DNA from: Baylisascaris procyonis
Lineage: Eukaryota > Nematoda > Chromadorea > Rhabditida > Ascarididae
Length of the DNA: 64,000 nt
NCBI GenBank assembly: GCA_037389465.1
Contig: JAZARR010000079.1
Coordinates: 372,001 to 436,000 of the forward strand
Direction: 5' to 3'
Numbering within the stretch: the first letter of the stretch is position 1; every line of letters starts with the position of its first letter. The notes under the pieces are model-generated. The model made no database searches. It was not told where the DNA came from and was given only the letters and a program-made list of their open reading frames with translations. Of the stretch, positions 37,701-50,636 are shown piece after piece. Made by a program: the position numbers and the translations under genes.

Positions 37701-40700
37701 TTGCAATCATGGGCAAATCAAGGATTTGGAGTGAGTAGGTTTGTGAATTGCAGACTAACATCGTGGACTCGTGCCTCGACGATGGCTGGACGCACATTTG
37801 GTTACCTCTTGAGTCAGTTGATTATCATAACACATATCGGCAATTACCTTACCGTAAACGAGATATCTCTCGCCTCGCCCATATTGGTGCTTATTTTCGG
37901 TCTTTGTTTTCCGCGTGTTCACTGGAAGCAACTTGTCAACAGAATAGTCTACACTCGAGGTATTATTAGTGTATGTGAGAGATAAGATTTGTCGTCACAT
38001 CCCGTAACGGGCCCGATTTGGGCAGTTTAAACGTCAGCTGAAGAATTAAATGTATGATTAGAAAAATGCTAAGTTCGGGAATTGTTCGCAAAAATGTATT
38101 TTTCTCCAGCAACTCCAATAAGTACAGAGCGTCGCTCATTGTGAGTGTAATATAACGATATAATTCCTTCAAGATCAGCGTTGTGCATTGTTGCATATTT
38201 AAGTACGTATCACCACCGGCATCCTCAGTTTGTGTTCAGCTAAACATTTCGACGAATTCAACACAATAATCACATTAATGCAATTTTTGAAGCGGAAAGA
38301 ATATGCGATCGACGATGATGTTATTTATTGTGTTATAAACAAGTCCATAGTGTTACATGCGCTCGATCAGAGAAAAAGTGACCCTCCAGACCTCTCATTA
38401 CTTTTCATTTCTTACTTCTTTTATTTATAGCTGCAACTAACCGGGCATGTACATGATTCTTGTAGGAATATAAATGGACCATCAAACAAGTTAGACCATG
38501 CGTTTATATCTGACTTTATCACTGGATCGTCCGGTTCGTTGAACTGATGTGCTTCAACTCCGCATATAAACAGAGGCACATAACAGTTCATTGGAGTAAC
38601 ATGGAGGTTGAAGCTGAACTTAGACAACTTGCTGCGATGAATCTTCTCGAAGTAGGGAGTGGGTGGTTCTTGTTCTTACAGCTTGTCCGTCGCAGACCGA
38701 TTCTGTGCGGGCATTTGCAATAACATCCGTTTGGTTATAACAACCTTGGGCGTATTTCTTTATTTTGTTCGTATTAAGATACCAACGCAAATGGCGGATT
38801 CATCGCTCCGCAGACCTACTTTGCCTACGTATGCTATCGACTGCGTAAAATTCGTTCTGATGCGAAGAGAATATACTCGATTGGATTCATAAGGAAGTGG
38901 TCCCTCTGGTGGGCGATGACTACCTGTATGTCGCTGCAGGTAAGTCTGCTTGAAATCAGGTATCCTTCAGCCGTTTATCTGTACATTTCGAGTATATACA
39001 ATAGCAGAATAAAAAGAAACAGGTTTAAAAGGCCGCCTGAATATTTAAAAGCATGGTGGTCCTGTTAGTAGTTCATTCGCTTAGTAGTTACGCGTGATCA
39101 TTAACGTTCAGATCAAGCTGTTATATGGTTGTATTCAAGCACTTTTATATGGCATGAATTGAGATGCATCTACTGGCTTGGATAAATGAACAATTAATGC
39201 GGAAACAGGCGAAGTGGCTTTAAATGGGTGGACGTCTTGAACTGACGGCAGTGTTTATTAAAGGGAATTTCGTAGTGGAATGCAAAGTGCCGTTTGCAGA
39301 TCAGTGCATATGCACAGACCCTCTGGGGCGAAGTACAAGAAGAGGAAGCTACACTGAATGGATTCGCAGAAGCTACGTACACTGCCTCAGGTGCTTCTTC
39401 GAGCTCGCTATTTTACTGTTATCCCACCACTTAGAACATAAAATCTGTTCACCCTGCTTTCACTTCTTTAATAATTAACGGCTATTCATCATTGGTGATA
39501 ATCGTTCTTAAATAAATATAAATTTTTCTTTAGTGATTGCGTATATGCGTGCATATAGGACGATGCAAACGTTATCACTTTTACTTACCCATCTAGGGAG
39601 GTATTTCCTAGTGACGATTAGGTAAGTTGTGTGAGAAATGAGCAGAGTTGATAGTTATTTGCTACGATGCGTTGCATTACCTCCAAGTTTTTATTAGCTT
39701 GTTTGAGAGTAGGTAATCGGATGTGTGTAGTTGCTAGACTACAGCTAACTCCTGAGAATGCTCGTTGATGTTAAGCGACGACGGCGATTCTTGTGATGAA
39801 CATGATTCCGATCGACTGGGATCGATGGGGTGAGGCAGCGTTGGTGATCATATCGACTGTCGATTGTCTCCTTTTACTCGTATTCAGCCAAGCACAATCT
39901 ATCTTCCTTATGTATGGCTGTTATATCTGCTACAGAACGCTCTACCAAGTTATGATCACAATTGCACAGTTAGCGTTGCTTCACTTTATTCTTTTTATTT
40001 CTATCAACTAAATAAGTGAGCTCATTTTGTAATCGCAATACATCTTCATATAGTTTTTAACAAAGGTGGCCGTTTTCGACTGAAGTTAGGGTTCTTATGT
40101 ACCGTCTTGCAGAGGTTTTTCTTTATGATAAGCTGCGCCGTCAGCAGTTTAAAATCAGCAATCGGTATTTTGACACTTGCTTAATAAAAGTGATGTTCAG
40201 ATGGAATTTGGCACGCAAAATGGTGTGCGAAAGCTACGGGCTAGTGTTTGGGTTGAACTCGTTCATAGCACTAATCTTGCAAGCGATACTTACGCTCATT
40301 GTGGTCGATAAGCGTGGTCTCGGCATGGACGTTCGCTCACAGGTATCTCATCTCTACTCACGTCTGTTTGATCTCTTTGCTGCATAGAAAATCGCAGCGA
40401 GTTGAATGTAAACTTTTAAATACACACTCCTAACATAACTTTAATGTGAATGACAAAATGAAGCTTGCAGTTCGTCATCTATGGAGCATATCATGCAGTG
40501 ATCGCATGTATATTCTTCTGTTCGATTACTTGCAATCTGGTTGGTGTGCTGCTACAACGCTCTCGAATACACAATCACCTCAGGGGCAACCTCAAGCCGA
40601 AAACACTCGTGAATGAGCACAGCGACACTTCTATATACAAGATATCCAACCATATCGATGAGCCGCCGCCGCTTATCGATTCTGCTTCTCTCTCATCAAA

Positions 40701-40713
40701 GATTAGTATCTGA
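34756..40713 (+). CDS. SLC19-family folate/thiamine transporter
   Basis: Complete nine-exon model, 472 residues, all phases consistent: 34756-34887, 35613-35731, 36512-36643, 37754-37959, 38779-38939, 39300-39390, 39776-39968, 40201-40342 and 40471-40713. SLC19 hallmarks: the N-terminal LYGFSKDFKPGEPFLFKYQ (G..K..RP.EPF...Y in the family); LLTDILLYKPILILES; GMAFYGIASAAEIAFYSYIY; SWTRASTMAGRTFGYLLSQL; a cytosolic loop, then IRKWSLWWAMTTCMSLQ; YAQTLWGEVQEEEATLNGFA; DRWGEAALVIISTVDCLLLL; and MYGCYICYRTLYQVMITIAQ. About twelve membrane helices can be drawn, and the polar C-terminal tail ends SSKISI. Members carry reduced folate or thiamine across the plasma membrane. Substrate cannot be told from sequence; C. 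elegans homologues are named folt. The length fits the family (about 450-600). Exon 5 uses an unusual acceptor, GTATTAAG. Confidence 0.93.
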
Positions 40714-43700
40714 GGTAGTACCCGATGTGTTTTCTTAGCCACTTCAAAAAGCTTAGCTTAGCAATTAAACAGGTTTGCTTATTAGAAAAACAATTCAGCT
40801 ATATTTTCTCAAATGGCTCTGAAAAAAGCGAAAAACAATTGCAATTCTTTTTCACAGAAAGTAAGATTTGGTTGATCGGTGCAATCAGTTAGAAAGGGAA
40901 TATTAAAGTACTTCCCGATGCATAACATTGGATAATATAGCCACCACCTCTTGTCTCACTCAAAATAATCAACAAAGATGCATCATCGTTGCCGTAAAGA
41001 ATTTGATGAAGAGTTGACATAAATGTTAATGGGGTACGCTGCTTGATGAACTCATCGCGAACTGCTGATCGGATCGCTTCTTCTTGAGCACTGTCTTCGG
41101 TAAAATTTTAAACGTTCTTTAGTGGACATCATAGTTTGAAATTTTCCTCACTTTCACTTCCGCAAATTCGTTGACTGCCCATCCGTATTGGCACATTTCT
41201 TATTGTTCGTCTTTTTTCACCTTTGTTAAGGATTCTGAAGTGGCACTTAGCCAATGAGTATACCAATTGCTGCTACTAATTTCATTGTCGAAGTTGTCCC
41301 TAAACATGACATCTTTTTCGCAGTACTTGTATTGACAGCATTTGTCAGCTAATGTTGACATTCATGCTGATCTTCGTTCCTGCTGTTGATTTAGGACGGA
41401 TTGTTTAGGCATACCACAAAGGAAGAATTCATACCATACACGGGATAATCACTTCCAATCCCACCCAACTAGTGAGGAGCCAATCACGAATTCCTGGTTT
41501 TTCAAGAAGTGGACCGCACTCGTGCATTAATTAATTACCAAGGAGAATTGAAGGTTTTTAAAGAAAATTCTTGAAGAAAAATCACCGAGAGATGTAAAAT
41601 TTTTGACATCTTTCCCAGTTAAGTTCCATGAGTCATAAATTACGGTCAGAATCAAGAAGTCGCAGGATTTGAGAAAGAAAGAGAAAGATATAGAGATTAT
41701 GTTTACCTGGAATATAGAGTACCAATCATGTTTACTTGTTTAGAATAACCCTGATAATCTAGTATATAGAGACAAGCTGCACAGAAAAATTGAAAAGTAT
41801 GGAGGTGAGAAAACTGCTGAAAATAGTGAGCTGAAAAGCATTTCGAAATTTCGATGAGAATGTGTTCCTGTGTGTTCATAATTCAGGTGTGCCAAGGCGT
41901 TTGTTGTCCTCAGGCCATCTTCCTCCATTTCTGTACCCTATAGCTCGATTCATAAAGACTCAGTGACCATTCATATATTTTCCACCTCTCTTGATAATCG
42001 AAGTGTAAAAATCACTTCTGAAGGAAAAGTTATAATCAAAGTTACCTTCCTAGTTCGGTAATGAAGTAAGTTTGGATTTGAGGAAAAATTTCTGAGAGAA
42101 GACTTCATTTGGCTTCCAAAAAAAGAGAAAAAGCTCTCATCTCCGCGATAGAGGTGAAGCGACATCTACGGGTAAATATTTTTCAACGAAAGCATTTTGA
42201 TGAGAACAACTCATCGTTTGCTATGAAATAGGCATCAAGCCAGTATAGTGGCGCTTCTGTTTTTTTAATGCCTTTTTCCATATAATGGTTGATTATGTGG
42301 TGAAATATTTGCAAGCATTGAACCATAATGCTGCTGTTGTTACATATGTACTTTTTTCTGTCTGTATTCAACGTAGTATCAGATATCGTCGTAGTGGAAA
42401 ATACCGTCTTTCGGGATGTGGTTCCACCCCTTTAATGTTTATATTTGCATAATATAGCCTCATTCCCGTTAATATCAAAACTTTAATGCCTGTTGTTCTC
42501 ACGTTTCTCTCAAAAGCTTCTTCCTACGACATTTTGCACTCGAGTCGTCGATGCATCCAGAGGTGAGAGAAAGATTTAAGGTGTTAATTTTTGAGCACAG
42601 TTACTGTAGGTTTTTGAGAGATCGTTTTGCATATCTTCTCAAAAATCTCCTTCAAATAGCAAAGAATAATAGCAGATAATACTATCGGCTATATAAAATA
42701 AGGGGTGTCTTATGGAATCATATGTGTATAATTCTGTTGTGATGAACCTGTTCTCAATTCGAGAACATGATTTTGTTTTCTGCTTTCTGATGTTTTTCTG
42801 TTTTTCTTCCTCAAGATGACGTCATGCTCTGTGGGTATGTAAGTAAGTGTGTGTCGATCTGTTATCCGTTCACTAAACACAACTCGCTAATCACAAAATT
42901 TGCAGTAGCTTAGTTTGGTTCATATCTTTTGCTCATAAATTTCACCTCCATTTACTTTGCTTTTGATCATTTTCCGTTTGAATTATTCATACACAACCGT
43001 GTCGTTCAATTTACAAGTGAAGTTTATCCGAAAATCGGCCATCTGCAGTACGCCAAAAACGACATTTTTCTTCAGAGGTTTGCATAGCATATCTACCGAA
43101 TGGAGCGCATATTATTAAACGATTTGCTGATATTTTTGTATGTTTAAGCAACCTAATGGGTCAAGATATAAAAACTTATGATGTGTTAACCTTCTCGAAA
43201 CACTTTCCACGTTTACCTCAAGCTGTGCTCCTGTCTTTTCTGCTTACATATCGAGGTGAACGGATGAAGGGATGCGGGAAGAGGGAGTAAATTTAGTGAT
43301 TGATTTTTAGCTTGGCAGACCTTATTGTTCGATACGTGTATTTGAATTTTGTGACTCCAGCAAAGATGCCCTAATTTTTCGTTGTTTCAGTGTTAATCGG
43401 TAGTTTTGTTAAATATCATCGTAAGGTGCGTTCTAAAAGGAACAGGTCAAGCAACAAAGATTCTATTGAACTTGCCATAAAATTATATATTTATGGGCTT
43501 CCAAAAACTTTCCTTAGGAAATTCACTCGTTGATATTTCTGTTCAATCGCTCAGACAAAGTGCTTTCAGCAGTATATTAGTTCGTTGAATTTCCCTTTGT
43601 TTCTTAAGTTGTAAATGAAAGATGTTTCTTTGTTCTCTTTTCGCTTTTTTACTGCTGTAAAAGCTATATGCAGTTACGTTAAATCAAATAATAATTTTTA

Positions 43701-44446
43701 TAATTGATTTATTTTGTTCACACAATTGTATTAGAGACCAATATGTTGATGCTGCAGTGAAAGGATGAGTGTTCACCAAAGGTAATAGATGTCTAGAATA
43801 GAATGTGTAGGAGGAACCGTCGGACATCTGAGGGATGCGAGCTCCGTCAGGCAAAGCGATCTTACTCTCGTATCTTATTTACGTTGTCTCCCTCCTTCCT
43901 CTGTTGCGCACTTTGATCATCCCAGCCATGAAGAGTATTTGATCATCCGACTACATTGGATATGCAATAAAATATATGCATGATTCGTCACTTTTGCTAA
44001 CGGCGGTGTCATTTTCGGCCTATGTGAAACACAATCATAAACATCCTATTGTTTTAATTATATCACTGAAAGGTATACCGTTCAGGCTGAAATACAGCAA
44101 TAGAGAGTTGCAGACAGAACTATTAATTCGAGGAAAATAGTGCCAAAGGCGATACCAGATTTTGAAAGTAGTTATTGGAATTGTTCAAAGGTTTTATAGC
44201 CTATTGAAATGCTGGACACATCCTTTATCTTTGAATTTCATGTGCTGAATTAAACTATCAGAGATTTGCAATTTTTCAAATAAACCTATGAAGCTGACAG
44301 ATGGACACCAAGCGTAACGACTGAAGTAAAAAAAGGAAAATGGCAGAAAATATAATTCCTTTTGTTGAGGACACCAAATTCAAATGCATGAGACAATGAC
44401 CGAACATATTTCAGCAATCGATCAATAAAGCTAAAATCTTGATGAA
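40714..44446. other. Unassigned intergenic sequence
   Basis: About 3.7 kb with no supportable exon on either strand. The open frames are short and lack splice signals. It may hold the 3' UTR of the SLC19 gene at its left end, but no AATAAA was seen close to the stop. Confidence 0.35.
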
Positions 44447-44617
44447 ATGAATGCTCGAAGGATGAGAATCGATCGCACAGATCAAGTTGACATTTTATCC
44501 TCAGGCGAGTTCTGCATGCCCCGAATCGAGTGGAAATTTGCAGTGGAAAAATTAGACAAGATATTTGGAGAGGATCGGGTATTTTTCAGGATTACCACAG
44601 GTATGAGGTTGCGTTAA
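44447..44617 (+). CDS. Short ORF or internal exon, unrecognised
   Basis: ATG to TAA, 56 codons, with amino-acid use like real coding sequence: MNARRMRIDRTDQVDILSS, then GEFCMPRIEWKFAVEKLDKI and FGEDRVFFRITTG. It might instead be an exon starting after ATCCTCAG at about 44504 and ending at the GTATGA donor after ACAG (44600). No neighbouring exon was found. Confidence 0.25.
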   Translation: MNARRMRIDRTDQVDILSSGEFCMPRIEWKFAVEKLDKIFGEDRVFFRITTGMRLR

Positions 44618-45748
44618 ACATACACCACTAGTCCTGAAGTACCTCAGGAGACGCGGAGTCATCTACCAGCATACCACCGCCCTCACTGGATACCAGCAGT
44701 GCGATGACGGGAGTCGGAGATCAGAGGTCAAAAGAACTGTTCTCCCCCTCCCACCTTCACCTCAGCTGGTCGCAGGAGTCGCCCACTGCTTGCAGGATAG
44801 GTCAACCCACCAGGTATTGAAGATCGGTGTATGATTACGCCATGTAGTGCAGGTTGTTTGCTTCTTAGGACACATAACTCAGTGCCCACATCGTGCTGTC
44901 CATTTCTTGGACACTGCGGTTACTGCTCACTCCCTCCTCAAAGTACCACATTTTGTTTTAATTTGGAAGTGACGTTCAATTAGCTATTTTAAATTCGTTT
45001 TGCAATATCTTTTTGCTCTCAGAACGTTGTCAGATGAAAGTATGAAAGGTTACAAGAACGGAAATTTGTTCCTACGAAGGGTATTAGGACACGATCCCTA
45101 CCACCCTTCCTAGGTTTTGGAGCCAAGGGGATGGAGAAAACTATTGCATCTGAACATTCTGAGGGGAACGTTTAGACAATAACACGTGATTCTAAAGTGT
45201 GTATTTTCCGCACTGGTAATATTCTGTTACTAAAGAATCTGTGAAGATCTGGCGAGCCGCCAGCGCATCCCAACGAAGACCAGTAGTATGCTGCGACATT
45301 TTGTTCGCGGCGCGAGAGTGGCCGCATTTTCCTATTAAGCGACACCGTCTTAGTCACTCAGTGATAAAAACCTAGCAATAAATGCAGCAATATATTATGT
45401 GGAAGCAAGATTTGAAAGACGAGACTGGACACATTTGAAGAGCATTAAAATCTTTATCAAAATCGCTCGTAACCTGAGAAAAGAACAAAAACTTTTCATT
45501 AATATCAAGCTCTTATTTAATGTACAATTGATATGAATTTCAGGATCATCGACATATCTCCACATACCTCATAAAAAATATTTCCTTAATATCAGGTTAT
45601 CAGTGACTCTGATAGAGCTTTCAGTGCTTTTCAAAATCTGCCTAGACTCATTTCTCAAATCTTCCATCCTCAACTGCCAGACCTATTGCAACGTTTTCAT
45701 TCCTGAATGGTTGCGCCGCTCGCAAACAACGTGCGCTTCCTCTTTGTC

Positions 45749-45780
45749 TCTCTCCTGCGCGTGCGCTTGTGGCTAAGTGT
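45749..45780 (+). repeat. Dispersed repeat copy 1 with A-box-like sequence
   Basis: Reads TCTCTCCTGCGCGTGC and ends TGGCTAAGTGT. It matches 53952-53983 at 28 of 32 bases. TGGCTAAGTG resembles a tRNA-type A box, so a decayed SINE is possible, but no B box was recognised. Confidence 0.45.
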
Positions 45781-46754
45781 ACGCAGTTCGGTGAGCGCAT
45801 CGGCATTGGTTGGCATCGTTGTCGAGCTTGCGGTGTGGGCATACAATTGAATCGGTTGTGTTGTTGGTGTACTCCTCAGTTGATATCGTCGTGTGGTGAC
45901 TTCAATTGTTTTGTGCTAACTTATTTGTGTACTAGTTAATAGTATTGAAGTATAGTGGTAACACAGTTGCAAACAGGAGTCGGAGTGAATGAACGGATAT
46001 AATAGATAGTAGTAATGATTTTTTATCTCTGCCTAGGGAGGTGATTATTGCATCTCTTCCCTCCTAAGTTCTCTCTAATTTGAACTTTTCACAAACGAAG
46101 CTTCTCTAATTTATATAACAAAAACAGACTATTTATATAACATATCCAACGACTCGCTAATAGCACTCATTAGGGAATGCAATAGAAACGCATATGCGAC
46201 GTTTAGCGTGGATAAATCCCAACGCAGAACGACGCGTTTCGGCTGTGAGCAATCATCCAGACCGTTCTGTTCTGCGTTGGGGCTTGTCCTCACATCACAT
46301 CGCACATCAGTATCTTTTTTCACCCCTCAATGTGCACCTCATATAGACGAAACATTTCATCAGCAGTGCATTTACCTAATACTAAACGAAACACGGCAGT
46401 GCTATATCCGTGCTAAGATCTAAGGGTAAAGAAGTAGCACAAGAAACGTTTTATTTGATGGGCACTCATGGTTTCAAGAGTAGAGAATGTGTATCTACGA
46501 GTAGCTTTGTGTTGCTGTATGTTTATGGCATTGAACAAATTGTCACAGCCAGTGCAACAGTTCGCAGAGTGCACTACATCGTTAGAATGGGGAAGGGAAA
46601 GAGGTTCGATCATGTGCATGCTCACATGTCTATGATCCTTCTAAACAACAGTGAAATAATTGGCCCCGGTCACATAAAATGGAGCCGATTTCTTCGCAGG
46701 TGCAGGTTCTCTTTGTGGACACATTGAAGTTATAACCTGCTATTAGCAGCAACT

Positions 46755-46772
46755 CGTATCTCGAGATACGAA
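46755..46772. repeat. Perfect 18-bp palindrome
   Basis: TCGTATCTCGAGATACGA is identical to its reverse complement. It could be a dimeric factor site or the end of a small foldback transposon. No second copy was noticed in the window. Confidence 0.8.
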
Positions 46773-47010
46773 CAAGAGTGCAGCAAATGTATAGCTAATT
46801 TGGTGCGTTTTTGAGGACAGGTGTGGCGCGTATGTTTCACTCTTGCTGAGTGCTAATTTTATTTCGAGGGAAATGAGGCGTTCAATTCTGTAGAATAATA
46901 GTTTAATACTTTTTTGTGCACATAAGTGCGTCCGATACATTTTTAGCGTATTGTAATCATCTCATTACTTTCTTTGCGGATGAGAGCACTTCGTGTGTTT
47001 TGATGCCAAC

Positions 47011-47711
47011 ATGATACGTTCTTTTGTGGATGGATGTGAGGTGATTGCTTTGGATACGTGTTTAAGCAGCAGCTTGACACGCCGCCGTGCAGGCAAATGC
47101 CAGGTAACGTCGCAGCGTTGTTAGCGGTTAACCAGACTTATGTATAGATTTTCACCGACTGTGAAGTCAAAGGAGAGGGCGCAAATAAGTGAACTTGACC
47201 ACAACATCCTTTTTGCACCCTGAGTGAGCTCTTTTAATTGCTTATAACGATAGATTCATTAGAAAGATTGAACTTCGGTTTGTTGTGCTCGGAAAAAATG
47301 AGTGACGCGCCCTACCTACTGCCATCATGTTGCTTTATTTGAAATTACCACTCGACTTCATCATAAAGGTTTGCAAATTTGGTGTCGACAGTATCAACTT
47401 TGTGTGATGAACATTGCTTCATATCCAAAGCAGAAATAAAGACAATGAAGCATTTGCCCACAGATTATAAGGAGAAACGGCGATAAAATCTACCTAAAGG
47501 AGGCGATGAAAGTTCATCTCATGATACGTCGAAACATTCACGGCGTACCTGTCTGCAGGGGTGACTACCTGGTTATTGTTTGTGCGAAGCTGAAATATTC
47601 AGGGCGCACTGTTTTGCAGGAGGAATTATTCAGCTAGTGCTTACGAGTGATAAAAAACCCATGTGCATTTGTCCACAAGAGAAAGTATATGTTAGGGCCA
47701 GAACAAGCTAA
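47011..47711 (+). CDS. Possible small three-exon gene, unrecognised
   Basis: Exons 47011-47103 (ATG, donor GTAACG), 47500-47560 (acceptor ACCTAAAG, donor GTGACT) and 47620-47711 (acceptor GTTTTGCAG, stop TAA) join in phase to about 81 residues. It reads MIRSFVDGCEVIALDTCLSS with LTRRRAGKCQ, then EAMKVHLMIRRNIHGVPVC and GGIIQLVLTSDKKPMCICPQ, ending VYVRARTS. No signal peptide or known domain was recognised. It is basic and Cys-containing, with a strand-rich second half. It lies upstream of the HSBP1 gene on the same strand. Confidence 0.33.
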
Positions 47712-48910
47712 ATATCGTTGTTGGCACGCAAGGTTGTAAGGTAGACAGAAAAGAAGCTGCACTCATAGTGCCATACCATCCATTCTTATGTTTGTGTATG
47801 TATAGGGGAGAAAGAAGATTTTCGGTCTGACTTGTTTTTGAAAATTCCTGGTTTGCCTAATTTGTTGCTGAAACTGTAGGGCTTTAGAACACCAGACTCA
47901 GATTTTTCGAATTTTAAGACTGCATGGCAGCCGCACTAACAGGTTGCATGCGATTTATATTATGTTGGTTATTTTATCGTCTAGGTTCACTTATGTGAAG
48001 TATGAGGTAATGACGTAGGTTGTTGCTGAGCACAGCGTTACTAACGTAACTTTAAACTGTTGGGCACCCTCACTTAGTACGAAGTCATCATTCAAGGCTA
48101 TCGGGTTACAAAGAACTTTATTGGGATATTCCCTGAGATTCGAAAGTTGCAACGTTAAGGACCTTATGCTCGTCCACCTCAGGTATTGAGCGGTATACAG
48201 CATCTACCCTTTCTCGCTTTGAGCAAACCGTACTCTAACGTTTTCTTTACCGAGGCACATCTGCTAGCTGTGCAGTGGAATCCTATAACGGAATCTCGAT
48301 GCCTTTTGTGGTTCCATTTGCGCGGATCTGTGTTAGTATTGCACCGGAATTGTGATCCTGTAGATTTGAGATCCGTTGGTTTCCCTCTGATGCGTGCAGT
48401 TCAACAGGTTAAGTGCAAATGATTATCACTGCGTTCTCGTGTGCGAGAAATTCGACTTATGAATTTTGTGATAATAGGTATACGGATATGCCGTAGCTTA
48501 TTTGCACTCTCATTCTGGAATTTGACTTGAGGTAATTTTTTGAGTGAACGCTGTCCAACGCCATATTGAGGAAACCCTGAGCAGAGATATCCGCTGAGTT
48601 TCATACTCCTGTCTCCCAATCGATGTCATCTTCTCTGCTTCCATTCATTTTTGGTATAAACAGGTATGAGTGTTGTCCCGGCCATTATTTTAGGCGTTGG
48701 TTTTTGTTGGCAATAGAAGCCTTCTTTGTTTATTAACGACAAGGTAGCACTACTATCTTAGATTATTCTTAGCCATCGGCTTAATCTCTTCTCATTTTGC
48801 ACTACATGGTCCAGGTTTTGAAGAGAGCTATAAATTCTTATTTAGTATTCGCATTTAATGCGTTTTGACGCGACCACCAAAATAGATTATGCTTGGTGTG
48901 ATATAAGTTG
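47712..48910. other. Intergenic sequence upstream of HSBP1 gene
   Basis: No supported exon. Open frames at 48186-48422 and on the minus strand look like chance frames. Confidence 0.4.
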
Positions 48911-48917
48911 TTTGCAG
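48911..48917 (+). promoter_or_regulatory. Probable spliced-leader trans-splice acceptor of HSBP1 gene
   Basis: TTTGCAG ends two bases before the ATG at 48920. With no coding sequence upstream in frame, this is the arrangement expected of a trans-spliced nematode mRNA. Confidence 0.6.
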
Positions 48918-48919
48918 TC

Positions 48920-50636
48920 ATGGAGAAGACTGAAGAGCCAGTCGCCAAGGCACCAGATGCTCCAATAGTTCCTGAACTTAAGGCCGGTGATCCCAATAGC
49001 TTACAGGAACTCACTGCGCTGGTAAGCTAATTTGATTGGTCGTTCTTTTTCGCTTGCTTCGTGATCCGATCCATCGTGTAGCTTTAGTGTGTTTCTTGTG
49101 AATATGAAACACTTCCTTCGTTCTATTCCAGCTCATAATTATTCTTTGGAATTTCATTTTGCATTAATAGCAGCTTTCAGAGCTTGCCTGGCGCTAGATG
49201 GTAGTGTAATTGAAGGGTTGCCATAACACTTCATCACTGTGTTGCTTGATTTCGTAAAGTGCAATCTCCTCCAGTTCAGGGTTCTTTACTTACAGTATGT
49301 TTTGATTATCGAAAGATACTGTAACACTTGCAAGTTTCTTTATCTATCAAGTCTTTGTCTCTATCAAATTCTAAAAATCTACACTGACGCAGCATTCTGC
49401 TAGGGGTATGGTCGGTGTCTTGTTGGTCACGTTAGGCTCATTTCTGTGGGTGGTAAATTCAACAAACAAAGAAGCGTGCAATATTTCACGCTTTTATTTT
49501 TGCAAGTCGCAACAACTACTTTTATGATTTGTAAGCACATTATTAGATATGTCATTTAGTATCAGGATATCATCACAGCAAAAGGTGTCTTTCTTGGTTA
49601 GTTGATCCTTCCCCTAAAATATTTCTGCTTAATTGTAATGCATTCCCACGCATCCGTTTAATTCTCAACCCGTCGTATCCTAAAAGGGGTGAGTTACACC
49701 CGTTTGATTGGCAATAATAATTTCTTTCTTAATTGAGTTGCTTTAGTTTGTTGCGGACAAGTTTCGATTTGAATGAAGTTCACTTCTTCTTTAGATGAGC
49801 CTTGATTAGAACAGTTTGTCATGTATGTATGTTGCATTATCGTCAAGTATTAGCCAGTTTAGTAACCGCCGTTTGGCAACGGGCCGAAGTATTTCCAATC
49901 CCACCTTTGCATACATCCGATGCTTAAGATGTTCAACTTGTACAACTCACTTCCCAAAGTGCCTAATTTTTTGAAGTGGAACTGAAGTTCGCGCTAACTT
50001 CCCAAGGAACGAATGTTTGGAAGGTTTTTCACGCAATTTTAGTAGAACTTGCGATGCAAGCATTCAGCCCAGATAGGCTTTTCAAGGCTTGAATGGGATT
50101 TCTACAGTTTTGATGCTGGCCTGAGGTTTAGGGTGAGTAGATGGAATAGGAACAGTAACCATAATAAGCTGAAGTAACGGAGTGGGTGGATATTAAGTTT
50201 CGGTCACTCTGATATTGTTTTGGATTTGAAGCCGTCGCAAGGTGTCTTCAAAAAGAGAACAAGGAATTGTTCATAGAAGGGGGGGGGGTGGTGAGTAGTG
50301 GATAGGCTCAGCAGTCGATTGGTGTGTGCTGTGATTAGGTCAACTTGACCTGCAAATTATCAAGCCGCGGCAAATGTGAGCTGGCATTATTCCAATAATT
50401 TCTTCCTTGACTATGTAATCGTCATCGATGGGAGGCCCATTTAAGCTACGCTGCTGTATTTGTATCAGTGGTTTCATTTTCAGATCCAAGGAGTACTGCA
50501 ACAGACGCAAGATCGTTTCCAACATATGTCAGACCAGATTGTCGGTCGCATCGATGAAATGACAAAGCGAATCGACGAGCTCGAAAAAAACATCACCGAT
50601 TTGATGACACAAGCTGGAGTGGAGCCTGAACCATAG
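48920..50636 (+). CDS. hsb-1: Heat shock factor binding protein 1 (HSBP1/HSB-1)
   Basis: Complete two-exon gene, 48920-49021 and 50484-50636, giving 84 residues (human HSBP1 has 76). The N-terminus is an acidic, Pro-rich tail, then LQELTAL. The second exon is the family's coiled coil: [40 protein letters not shown] and MTQAGVE, nearly matching the human DKFQTMSDQII...[15 protein letters not shown] block. Heptads of hydrophobic residues run the length of exon 2, as expected for the trimeric or hexameric coiled coil. The protein binds the trimerisation region of heat shock factor and damps the heat-shock response. The ATG is fixed by the trans-splice acceptor just before it. The intron of about 1.46 kb holds nothing recognisable apart from a G-rich run near 50281. 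Confidence 0.95.

Larger units (their letters stand above)
44618..47010. other. Unassigned sequence with scattered repeats
   Basis: Holds a 32-base segment (45749-45780) that recurs at 53952 and a perfect 18-bp palindrome at 46755-46772. No exon is supported. Open frames at 46208-46727 do not resemble proteins. Confidence 0.35.
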
